Of a stretch of DNA of 13,143 nucleotides, positions 6,817 to 13,143 are shown piece by piece. The DNA lies in NCBI GenBank assembly GCA_024280785.1, contig JAJRPK010000240.1, positions 1 to 13,143 on the forward strand, read 5' to 3'. Within the stretch, counting starts at the first letter, position 1, and each line of letters starts with the position of its first letter. The position numbers were made by a program, and so were the translations under genes. The notes below the pieces were generated by a model. The model was not told the origin of the DNA and ran no database searches. It saw nothing but the letters and a program-made list of their open reading frames with translations. The stretch comes from Gammaproteobacteria bacterium (lineage in GTDB: Bacteria > Pseudomonadota > Gammaproteobacteria > Pseudomonadales > UBA7434).

Positions 6817-7755
6817 CTAACCTAGATTGACCACATCAATCACACCCAATGAGCGATCTATTTCCAGGCTTTTAAAATCGAATAATTCTCTATCCGCTAA
6901 TTGTGTCGGGGCGACATTACTGATTGCACCAAAAATACTTTCAATTCGCCCCGGAAACTGCTGTTGCCAATCTTTTAGCATTGCTTTAATTGCCTGCCGC
7001 TGTAATTTCGCTTGCGAACCGCAGAGATTACAAGGAATGATAGGAAACTCTTTATACTCTGCGTAGCTCACTAGATCTTCTTCTTTGCAATACGCTAATG
7101 GGCGAATAACTACGTTGCGTTTGTCATCGCTCAGTAACTTTGGCGGCATCGCTTTTAACGCACCTCCATAAAACATATTTAAAAATAACGTTTCTATAAT
7201 ATCGTCGCGGTGATGACCCAGCGCAATTTTTGTTGCACCAATTTCTTCAGCAAAACCGTACAAGCTCCCACGCCTTAGTCGCGAGCACAAACCACAGGTT
7301 GTTTTGCCCTCGGGGATCACCGACTTAACAATACTGTAGGTATCTTTTTCTACAATATGAAAAGGGATGCCTAGCCGGCTCAAATAGTCGGGCAATATAT
7401 CCTCGGGATAACCGGGCTGCTTTTGATCGAGATTGACGGCCACTATGTCAAATTCAATAGGAGCACTTCGCTGCAAATTAAGCAATATATCCAACATGCC
7501 GTAGGAATCTTTACCTCCCGACAAGCACACCATTACTTTATCGCCCGCTTCAATCATATTAAAGTCTTGAATAGCGCGACCGACATTGCGTCGAAGACGT
7601 TTTTGTAGCTTGTTAAATTCCGTACGATTTTTTTTAGACAAGCCCTTCAATCTAGCAAGCCCGCACTGCCCATTAGGGGCAGAGGACATAGAGGAATCTT
7701 TAGTCGGATCAACAACTTTAGCCGGATCAACAAGAGTAACGGGGTTATCGGACAT
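6817..7755 (-). CDS. ttcA: tRNA 2-thiocytidine synthetase TtcA
   Basis: TtcA activates C32 of certain tRNAs with ATP and delivers sulfur to make 2-thiocytidine, using a [4Fe-4S] cluster. This 312-residue protein has the PP-loop SGGKDS (79-84), the CxxC pair C154/C157 in TTCGLCSRLRRG, HHRDD (181-185) and PCNLCGSQ (241-248), which carries the other conserved Cys. It is close to E. coli TtcA over LQKRLRRNVG through to the GRIESIF/FDFKSLEID segment. It has about 30 extra N-terminal residues, including a small repeat (LVDPAKVVDPTKD), and a shorter C-terminus. No clear ribosome binding site precedes either the ATG at 7755 or the internal Met at residue 23, so the exact start is less certain than the identity. 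It is 158 bp upstream of the oxidoreductase on the same strand, with no sign of a shared function. Confidence 0.97.
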   Translation of the reverse strand: MSDNPVTLVDPAKVVDPTKDSSMSSAPNGQCGLARLKGLSKKNRTEFNKLQKRLRRNVGRAIQDFNMIEAGDKVMVCLSGGKDSYGMLDILLNLQRSAPIEFDIVAVNLDQKQPGYPEDILPDYLSRLGIPFHIVEKDTYSIVKSVIPEGKTTCGLCSRLRRGSLYGFAEEIGATKIALGHHRDDIIETLFLNMFYGGALKAMPPKLLSDDKRNVVIRPLAYCKEEDLVSYAEYKEFPIIPCNLCGSQAKLQRQAIKAMLKDWQQQFPGRIESIFGAISNVAPTQLADRELFDFKSLEIDRSLGVIDVVNLG

Positions 7756-7847
7756 GATTTTGAGTTTGGGTAGCGTAGAAATAAATGAAGTAACAACTCG
7801 GTATTGTACGGGAAACGCAGTAAGACTTCAGTCATTACCCTCATACC

Positions 7848-7876
7848 GCCATTTTATGGCTAAACAGTAAAATGGC
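7848..7876. repeat. Inverted repeat, 9-bp arms
   Basis: GCCATTTTA (7848-7856) and TAAAATGGC (7868-7876) are exact reverse complements with an 11-nt loop. There is no U-tract on either side, so it is not a standard terminator. It could be an operator or an RNA hairpin in a leader. Confidence 0.7.
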
Positions 7877-8131
7877 AGTCTGCAATACCATTTTCTCGGT
7901 AACTGTGAGTAGCATTTAACACGCTTGGCGCATAGAATACGCATCGGCATCTTAGCGAACTCTCACTGACTGCCGGCTCTATCTGCTGAAAGGCCAAACA
8001 ATCCGCCATTGCGCGAATTTTAGTGCCTCAGAGCCTAAACAAGACACGCAAAATGGGACGCAAACAAATCCGGGCTCCTTTTCGCTCCTGTCTATACAGC
8101 AGTATTAAACGCTAAACTTAAGCTGGTCCGC

Positions 8132-8143
8132 GGCTCTAGAGCC
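8132..8143. promoter_or_regulatory. Perfect 12-bp palindrome upstream of mdh
   Basis: GGCTCTAGAGCC is fully self-complementary and ends 43 bp before the mdh start codon. This position would suit an operator half-site pair or a promoter-proximal hairpin. No known factor is recognised. Confidence 0.3.
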
Positions 8144-8186
8144 CTTACCTCAGTCAATATTCTCTTTTACACACAGGATACGCAAG

Positions 8187-9167
8187 ATGAAACCAACTGT
8201 CAGAATCACGGTTACCGGTGCAGCCGGGCAAATCAGTTACGGCCTGCTATTTCGCATCGCCGCTGGCGCTATGTTGGGCGACGACCAGCCCGTTATTCTT
8301 CAATTGCTTGAAATTACCCCTGCTCTAGATGCGTTAAAAGGCGTCGCCATGGAGCTTGATGATTGCGCCTTTCCTTTATTGCAAGACATTATCTGTACTG
8401 ACGATGCCGAAGCTGCCTTTAAAGATGCTGATTACGCATTACTCGTCGGTGCCCGACCGAGAGGCCCCGGCATGGAACGCAAAGACTTACTTGAAGCCAA
8501 TGCCGCCATTTTTTCCGCCCAAGGACAAGCGATGAATAAAGTCGCTAACCGCAATATTAAAGTTTTGGTAGTCGGTAACCCCGCCAATACCAACGCCTTA
8601 ATCGCGCAGCGTAACGCGCCCGACATCGACCCTCGAAATTTTACCGCCATGACCCGCCTCGACCACAATCGAGCAAAAACGCAATTGGCGCAGAAAACCG
8701 GCAACCCTGTCACCGCCGTTACGCAAATGACTATCTGGGGTAATCACTCTGCGACCCAATACCCTGACCTGTATCAAGCCAAAGTTAAGGGTAAAAGCGC
8801 TATGGATCAGGTAGACGAGAGCTGGTACAAAGACACCATGATTCCAGAAGTACAGCAGCGCGGTGCGGCTATTATCGCAGCTCGCGGAGCTTCTAGCGCC
8901 GCCTCGGCTGCTAACGCCGCCATCGGCCATATGCGAACTTGGGCGCTAGGTAGTGATGACAACGACTGGGTCAGCATGGGGATCTACAGTGATGGCAGCT
9001 ATGGCGTTGCTCAAGGCCTGATTTATTCTTTCCCTGTAACCTGCTCAAACGGCGATTGGAGCATTGTACAAGGCTTGGAAATCAATGAATTTAGCCAACA
9101 GAAAATGGATGCTACAGAAAAGGAACTCGCAGAAGAGCGGGATGCGGTCCAGCATTTATTGCCTTAA
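8187..9167 (+). CDS. mdh: Malate dehydrogenase (NAD-dependent, type 2)
   Basis: This interconverts malate and oxaloacetate with NAD(H) in the TCA cycle; cytoplasmic. The 326-residue length and GAAGQISYGL start are those of the MDH type 2 family found in Pseudomonas, Burkholderia and many marine bacteria, not the shorter E. coli form. Visible are the dinucleotide-binding GAAGQI (11-16), E42 at the end of the second strand (favouring NAD over NADP), substrate arginines R92 and R98 in the mobile loop GARPRGPGMERKD, GNPANTN (130-136), D159 with R162 in TRLDHNRA, and catalytic H187 in WGNHSATQ. The ATG has AGGA about 9 nt upstream. The gene stands alone: the nearest plus-strand neighbour is over 1.5 kb downstream and two hairpins close the unit. 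Confidence 0.97.
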   Translation: MKPTVRITVTGAAGQISYGLLFRIAAGAMLGDDQPVILQLLEITPALDALKGVAMELDDCAFPLLQDIICTDDAEAAFKDADYALLVGARPRGPGMERKDLLEANAAIFSAQGQAMNKVANRNIKVLVVGNPANTNALIAQRNAPDIDPRNFTAMTRLDHNRAKTQLAQKTGNPVTAVTQMTIWGNHSATQYPDLYQAKVKGKSAMDQVDESWYKDTMIPEVQQRGAAIIAARGASSAASAANAAIGHMRTWALGSDDNDWVSMGIYSDGSYGVAQGLIYSFPVTCSNGDWSIVQGLEINEFSQQKMDATEKELAEERDAVQHLLP

Positions 9168-9183
9168 GCAATCGATGCTACAC

Positions 9184-9210
9184 GACCAGTAATTAAACTA
9201 ATTACTGGTC
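9184..9210. repeat. Perfect 12-bp-stem hairpin after mdh
   Basis: GACCAGTAATTA (9184-9195) and TAATTACTGGTC (9199-9210) are exact reverse complements around the 3-nt loop AAC, starting 17 bp past the mdh stop. No U-tract follows. It may protect the 3' end or assist the terminator just downstream. Confidence 0.9.
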
Positions 9211-9220
9211 TCGTTAAGAC

Positions 9221-9260
9221 AAAAACCTCTTAAATGTCGTTAGACTTAGGAGGTTTTTTT
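9221..9260. terminator. Strong intrinsic terminator, probably bidirectional
   Basis: AAAAACCTCTTAA (9221-9233) pairs with TTAGGAGGTTTTT (9246-9258) through 13 positions, one of them a U-G wobble, with a 12-nt loop. T7 (9254-9260) follows on the plus strand and A5 lies at the left edge, giving a U-tract on the minus strand as well. It sits between convergent mdh and nfuA and can serve both. Confidence 0.9.
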
Positions 9261-9375
9261 ATTGTCTGGCAGCAGCCATATTTATTAATGGTTATCGACT
9301 AAATATACTGTGTGAACATACTTTGTTAACAATATCATCCATTAACAATGAGCCCACCCCGATACTAACTACTCG

Positions 9376-10026
9376 TTAGTAGTAAGCATTGCTCTTGTCA
9401 GAGTGATCGGTCAGATCACGAACACCCGCCAATTCAGGAAGATTCTCCATCAGGGTTTTTTCAACACCATCTTTTAAAGTCATCTCTACAGCACCACAGC
9501 CCTGACAACCACCGCCAAACTTTAATATTGCATAATTCTCACTATCTAATTCCAGCAGAGAAACTTCGCCACCGTGTGACGCTAACGATGGGTTGATCTC
9601 TGTGTAAAGCAGGTAATTAATCCGATCTGCAAGCGAACTATCGTCGTTAACCTTGGGCATTTTTGAGTTGGGAGCTTTTATAGTTAGCTGCCCACCCATA
9701 CGATCAGCCGCATAATCCACTTTAGCATCTTCTAAGAACGGCCAACTTTTCTCATCGAAATACGCGGTAAAGCCTTTATATTCGCGAATGATTTTATCGT
9801 TGTCAATATCATCGGCTCGGCCATAAGCAATGCAGGTTTCAGCACGCGGCGTACCGGGGTCATTAACAAATATACGTATCCCAACCACCTCTTCTCCTTG
9901 TTTTTCTAACAAGCCAACGAGGTACTCTTGCGCCGATTCGGATAAGTGAATCTCAGTAAAATCAGCATTATCTGTTTCACTAGATTTCGTAGAGTCTGCA
10001 GGGTTTTCTGGCGTAGAATTTGACAT
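9376..10026 (-). CDS. nfuA: Fe/S biogenesis protein NfuA
   Basis: NfuA carries a [4Fe-4S] cluster, held between two subunits, to apoproteins, especially under oxidative stress or iron limitation. This 216-residue protein has a degenerate A-type domain (about 24-120, lacking the A-type cysteines apart from one in ETCIAYG) and a C-terminal Nfu domain (about 128-206) with the ligand pair C174/C177 in FGGGCQGCGAVEMTLKDGVE. It is about 25 residues longer than E. coli NfuA because of an acidic, Ser/Thr-rich N-terminus (residues 1-22). No other Met is available nearby, so the start at 10026 stands; the ribosome binding site is weak (GAG/TAAG). It diverges from metH, an arrangement consistent with related gammaproteobacteria. 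The minus-strand unit ends at the shared terminator downstream. Confidence 0.97.
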   Translation of the reverse strand: MSNSTPENPADSTKSSETDNADFTEIHLSESAQEYLVGLLEKQGEEVVGIRIFVNDPGTPRAETCIAYGRADDIDNDKIIREYKGFTAYFDEKSWPFLEDAKVDYAADRMGGQLTIKAPNSKMPKVNDDSSLADRINYLLYTEINPSLASHGGEVSLLELDSENYAILKFGGGCQGCGAVEMTLKDGVEKTLMENLPELAGVRDLTDHSDKSNAYY

Positions 10027-10034
10027 GGTACTTA

Positions 10035-10060
10035 CTCAGTAGATATATCTCGGTAGATAT
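10035..10060. repeat. 12-bp direct repeat in the nfuA leader
   Basis: CTCAGTAGATAT (10035-10046) and CTCGGTAGATAT (10049-10060) differ at one base and lie 14 bp apart, within 35 bp of the nfuA start codon. They could be an operator or leader structure. They do not match the IscR type 1 consensus that I know. Confidence 0.6.
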
Positions 10061-10313
10061 TAGGCAGGCTAACGGTAAACAAGCCAGTGCATTTAAACAA
10101 AGTTTTTTCTTACCATGCGATAACGCAGGAAGTTGCCGACAAATCATAGGTATAAGGCTTCACACCGAGCGGTAAGTTTAATCGAATCTTCGCGTATGTG
10201 CACTAAAACAAGGCTCCAATCTACTGTATCTCTTGGTTATAAGCCTATTGAGCCGTTGTTTTTAGTCCCAATACCGTCTTTCCCTCTCACTAATTCCAAT
10301 AAAGGGGCTGTAA

Positions 10314-10355
10314 ATGAATAAAACGCTTGCCTCATCTTGCTGCCGAGTCACTTGA
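10314..10355 (+). other. Possible 13-residue leader peptide upstream of the palindromic element
   Basis: ATG at 10314 has AAGGGG 6 nt upstream and encodes MNKTLASSCCRVT, ending at TGA (10353-10355), the first bases of the large palindrome. A short translated frame running into a hairpin is the form of an attenuator leader, and the two adjacent Cys codons are notable. There is no Met run as might be expected for metH, and chance is the main alternative. Confidence 0.15.
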
Positions 10356-10457
10356 AAAGAATACCCCTTATTTCAAGACACACATAAATATGTCTTTATA
10401 GTTCGACGCTGGCATCCCTGCCAGCGACGGTCTTGAAATAAAGGGTATTCTTTTAAA
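10352..10457. repeat. 106-bp nested palindromic element (REP/MITE-like)
   Basis: The outer arms at 10355-10379 (AAAAGAATACCCCTTATTTC...) and 10430-10454 are reverse complements over 25 bp with a single mismatch (10367/10442), plus two further A-T pairs outside. That mismatch is C-A in plus-strand RNA but a G-U wobble in minus-strand RNA. Nested inside is a second perfect hairpin, CGCTGGCA-TCCC-TGCCAGCG (10407-10426), which extends as CG/CG past an A-A mismatch. Neither arm is followed by a clean U-tract or flanked by an evident target-site duplication. It fits an intergenic palindromic repeat family or a structured RNA; no coding frame fills it. Confidence 0.88.
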
Positions 10458-10732
10458 ATGCCTTATTTAGTAACGCACCTTCTGACCCTCAAAGCAGTCT
10501 TTCAAGCAGGGTCTCCACAAGGTTTCCCCCAGTTCTAGCATTCCTTCTTTAATATAGCTCTTTTGTCCGTTATCTCGCTTTAGTCACCACTAAATAATCA
10601 CAATATGACAGTTGTACGGTCTAATCCGCCAGCGGAGTTTGATACACTATTGCACAGAATATCAGTGGCATTCAGGTCCCACTTTTTTGAAAATACCTCT
10701 CTTTCTTCTACTTTGGCATGAGCAAGTAATCA

Positions 10733-13143
10733 GTGAACAGTACTCGACAAAATCAGCTTCTAGCGGCACTAAAAAATCGAATTTTAATTATCGATGGTGC
10801 GATGGGCTCTATGATTCAAGAATATGGTCTGGAAGAGAACGATTATCGAGGCGAGCGCTTTGCTGATTTCCATAATGATCTAAAGGGCAATAACGACCTT
10901 CTATGCCTAACTAAGCCCAGCGTAATACGTGAAATACACGAAGCCTATTTAGAGGCAGGCGCCGATATACTCGAAACCAACACCTTCAATGGCACCCGAG
11001 TAGCACAAGGTGACTACGAACTGGAATCCATAGCCAAAGAAATCAACTTGGCGGGAGCCAAACTCGCGAGAGCGGCCGCCGACAAATTCACTGCCGCCAA
11101 CCCTGATAAACCTCGGTTTGTTGCTGGAGTTTTAGGCCCTACTCCACGAACAGCCTCGATATCTCCCGATGTTGACAATCCGGCGGCGCGTAATATTTAC
11201 TTTGATGATCTCACCGCTGACTACACCGAAGCCGTAACAGCACTGGTCGAAGGTGATGTCGATATTATTCTTATCGAAACTATCTTTGATACACTAAATG
11301 CAAAAGCCGCAATATTTGCGGTAAAAAAATACTTCGACAACAACCCAGAGCTGACATTACCCATAATGATCTCTGTCACCTTTCCCGACATGAGTGGCCG
11401 ACTATTATCAGGGCAAACACCCGAAGCTTTCTGGAACTCAATTGCACATGCAGAACCCCTCATTGTCGGCGTTAACTGTGGTCGCCGCTTTAAAGAAGTC
11501 CGCCCCTTTGTCGAAGAACTTGCCAATAACGCAAATTGTTATTTTAGTGGCCATTTCAACGCCGGGCTTCCCAATGCTTTTGGCGAATATGACGAAACGC
11601 CTGAGGATATGTTCGAGGATTTACGGGGTTTTTCTGAGAGAGGTTTTCTTAATTTGGTCGGCGGCTGTTGCGGCACTACTCCCAATCACATTAAAGCGAT
11701 AGCTAAAGCCGCTAACGGCATTAAGCCACGAACTATATCAATACCAGAAATAAAATGCCGCCTTAGTGGCTTAGAACCCTTTAATATCGGCAAAGATAAT
11801 TTATTCGTCAACGTTGGCGAGCGCTGCAATGTTACCGGATCCGCCCGTTTTAAACGACTAATTTTGGAAGATGACTATGAAATAGCGTTAGATGTCGCGC
11901 GCGAGCAAGTAGAAAATGGCGCGCAAATAATAGACATCAATATGGACGAAGGCATGCTAGATGTGCACAACGCCATGAAAACATTTTTAAGCCTCATCGC
12001 TACCGAACCCGAAATATCTCGAGTCCCATTAATGATTGACTCGTCAAAGTGGGAAGCCATAGAAACAGGCTTAAAATGCGTTCAGGGAAAGGCCATCGTC
12101 AATTCGATAAGTCTTAAAGAAGGTGAAGCCGAGTTCCTTGAAAAAGCCCGCCTGTGCAAACGATATGGCGCAGCGATTGTGGTCATGGCATTTGACCACA
12201 ACGGTCAAGCGGATACCTTTGCCCGAAAAACTGAAATTTGTGAGCGTTCTTATCGCCTATTAGTTGATACGGCCGGTTTTAATCCTCAAGATATTATTTT
12301 CGATCCCAATATTTTCGCGATAGCCACAGGTATTGAAGAACATAATAACTACGCTGTTGATTTTATCGAAGCCACTCGATGGATTAAAAAAAACCTGCCT
12401 CATGCCATGGTATCGGGTGGCGTTAGCAATGTATCTTTTTCATTCCGCGGCAATAACGCCGTACGCGAAGCTATTCATTCTGTGTTTTTATATCATGCCA
12501 TTCGAGCCGGAATGGACATGGGTATTGTCAACGCAGGCCAATTAGCTATCTATGACGATCTGCCTGCCGAACTCAAAGAGCGCGTCGAAGACGTCGTCCT
12601 TAATCGACGCGAAGATAGTACTGAGCGCCTGTTAGAGATCGCCAACAACTATCTCAGTGATGGCTCCAGTACTGATAAAACTGAAAATCCAGCTTGGCGT
12701 GAAGCACCGGTTAAAGCCCGGCTGGAATACGCACTCATTAAGGGCATCAATACCTATATTGTCGAAGACGCCGAAGAAGCTCGCCAACAGTGTGACCGCC
12801 CCATTGAAGTCATCGAAGGGCCCTTGATGGACGGCATGAATGCTGTGGGCGACTTGTTTGGTGCGGGAAAAATGTTTTTACCGCAAGTTGTTAAAAGCGC
12901 ACGCGTTATGAAACAAGCCGTTGCCCACCTCCAGCCCTATATTGAAGCTGAAAAAACTGATGGCCAAAAAACTAACGGGAAAATTTTGATGGCTACGGTT
13001 AAAGGTGATGTTCACGACATAGGAAAAAATATTGTCGGCGTTGTCCTCCAGTGCAACAATTTTGAAGTCATCGATTTGGGTGTCATGGTTTCCTGCGAAG
13101 ATATTTTGACCAAAGCCAAAGAAGAAGATGTTGACATCATCGG
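10733..13143 (+). CDS. metH: Cobalamin-dependent methionine synthase MetH, 3' end cut off by the window
   Basis: MetH transfers a methyl group from methyltetrahydrofolate through methylcobalamin to homocysteine. The frame is open from GTG at 10733 to the window end (803 codons); an in-frame TAA two codons upstream makes GTG the first possible start, with only a weak ribosome binding site. The homocysteine domain (about 1-330) keeps the Zn ligands C249 (VNCG) and C312/C313 (GGCCGTTP). The folate domain follows (VGERCNVTGS, NINMDEGMLD, FDPNIFAVATGIEEHNNY). The B12 cap and B12-binding domain (EGPLMDGMNAVGDLFG, then DVHDIG with cobalt-ligand H761) run to the cut. Numbering is collinear with E. 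coli MetH at +2. The homocysteine domain has unusual changes at normally invariant spots (ISVTFPDMSGRLLSG, NCGRRF, SGHFNAG). The missing part is the rest of the B12 domain and the reactivation domain. Confidence 0.96.
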   Translation, partial: MNSTRQNQLLAALKNRILIIDGAMGSMIQEYGLEENDYRGERFADFHNDLKGNNDLLCLTKPSVIREIHEAYLEAGADILETNTFNGTRVAQGDYELESIAKEINLAGAKLARAAADKFTAANPDKPRFVAGVLGPTPRTASISPDVDNPAARNIYFDDLTADYTEAVTALVEGDVDIILIETIFDTLNAKAAIFAVKKYFDNNPELTLPIMISVTFPDMSGRLLSGQTPEAFWNSIAHAEPLIVGVNCGRRFKEVRPFVEELANNANCYFSGHFNAGLPNAFGEYDETPEDMFEDLRGFSERGFLNLVGGCCGTTPNHIKAIAKAANGIKPRTISIPEIKCRLSGLEPFNIGKDNLFVNVGERCNVTGSARFKRLILEDDYEIALDVAREQVENGAQIIDINMDEGMLDVHNAMKTFLSLIATEPEISRVPLMIDSSKWEAIETGLKCVQGKAIVNSISLKEGEAEFLEKARLCKRYGAAIVVMAFDHNGQADTFARKTEICERSYRLLVDTAGFNPQDIIFDPNIFAIATGIEEHNNYAVDFIEATRWIKKNLPHAMVSGGVSNVSFSFRGNNAVREAIHSVFLYHAIRAGMDMGIVNAGQLAIYDDLPAELKERVEDVVLNRREDSTERLLEIANNYLSDGSSTDKTENPAWREAPVKARLEYALIKGINTYIVEDAEEARQQCDRPIEVIEGPLMDGMNAVGDLFGAGKMFLPQVVKSARVMKQAVAHLQPYIEAEKTDGQKTNGKILMATVKGDVHDIGKNIVGVVLQCNNFEVIDLGVMVSCEDILTKAKEEDVDII

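Larger units (their letters stand above)
7756..8186. other. Divergent intergenic region between ttcA and mdh
   Basis: The 431 bases have no gene that I can support. They hold a 9-bp inverted repeat (7848-7876), a perfect 12-bp palindrome close to mdh (8132-8143) and, on the minus strand, TACAAT (7808-7803), a candidate -10 for ttcA with no good -35. Much of the sequence carries no signal that I recognise. Confidence 0.6.
10027..10732. other. 706-bp divergent intergenic region between nfuA and metH
   Basis: No standard-sized gene is seen. The region holds a short direct repeat next to nfuA (10035-10060), a possible 13-residue leader peptide (10314-10355), a 106-bp nested palindrome (10352-10457) and small hairpins such as TTTAGT-CACC-ACTAAA (10579-10594) and TCCGC-CA-GCGGA (10625-10636). 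I looked for a cobalamin-riboswitch B12 box (GCCACTG), a MetJ box (AGACGTCT) and a TGAA-N5-TTCA MetR site upstream of metH and saw none. Confidence 0.55.

Noticed and set aside
8432..8930. Minus-strand frames opposite mdh
   Set aside because: They lie within a complete mdh whose catalytic residues are all present; no ribosome binding sites or domains.
10133..10321. 62-codon plus-strand frame upstream of metH
   Set aside because: Starts with TTG, no ribosome binding site, low-information composition and no recognisable domain.
10352..10457. Reading the large palindrome as a simple terminator or as a CRISPR remnant
   Set aside because: No U-tract follows the outer stem, and there is a single nested palindrome rather than regularly spaced direct repeats.
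10458..10732. Cobalamin or SAM/SAH riboswitch, MetJ or MetR site before metH
   Set aside because: I found no B12 box, no AGACGTCT and no TGAA-N5-TTCA. Small hairpins present are too short to support a riboswitch call.
11221..11702. Frames on both strands inside metH (for example 11221-11526 minus and 11394-11702 plus)
   Set aside because: The metH frame is continuous and strongly conserved here, so these are shadows and not signs of a frameshift.

Overview
The window looks like chromosomal housekeeping and accessory DNA from a gammaproteobacterium of moderate GC. The evidence is a full-length TtcA, an NfuA of the fused A-type/Nfu form, a type-2 (about 326 residue) malate dehydrogenase and a cobalamin-dependent MetH collinear with the E. 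coli enzyme. The divergent nfuA/metH pair, the Baeyer-Villiger-type flavin monooxygenase and the orphan molybdopterin oxidoreductase would fit a marine Cellvibrionales/Spongiibacteraceae- or Pseudomonas-like lineage. That placement is inference; no rRNA is present. No phage, insertion sequence, CRISPR array, tRNA or rRNA was seen.

Left part (1-4419). A class B flavoprotein monooxygenase runs off the left edge on the minus strand. Upstream of it are a predicted promoter, a perfect 20-bp tandem duplication and a terminator-like hairpin. Next comes an envelope-signalling block. On the minus strand are a small lipoprotein resembling the CpxP/Spy class and, upstream of it, a previously easy-to-miss 58-codon secreted peptide. 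Divergent from them, on the plus strand, are an OmpR/CpxR-type response regulator and its HAMP-containing histidine kinase. The divergent region carries phased TGTGAC direct repeats that could be the regulator's own box. The regulator gene holds a perfect 19-bp inverted repeat inside its coding sequence.

Middle part (4397-9260). A 753-residue bis-MGD molybdopterin oxidoreductase converges on the kinase gene and overlaps its 3' end by 23 bp. It is followed on the same strand by ttcA (tRNA 2-thiocytidine synthesis). After a 431-bp gap comes mdh on the plus strand, ending in two successive hairpins, the second a strong intrinsic terminator that can work in both directions.

Right part (9376-13143). 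nfuA (Fe-S carrier, minus) and metH (plus, cut by the right edge within the B12 domain) diverge from a 706-bp region. That region holds a 106-bp nested palindromic element, a near-perfect short direct repeat in the nfuA leader and a possible 13-residue leader peptide.

Most genes are ordinary core metabolism. The items most worth a second look are the intragenic perfect palindrome in the response regulator, the 58-residue secreted peptide with its lipoprotein partner, the 106-bp palindromic element, the unclear Mo ligand in the oxidoreductase and a cluster of unusual substitutions in the MetH homocysteine domain. I did not find a clear, self-contained novel system.
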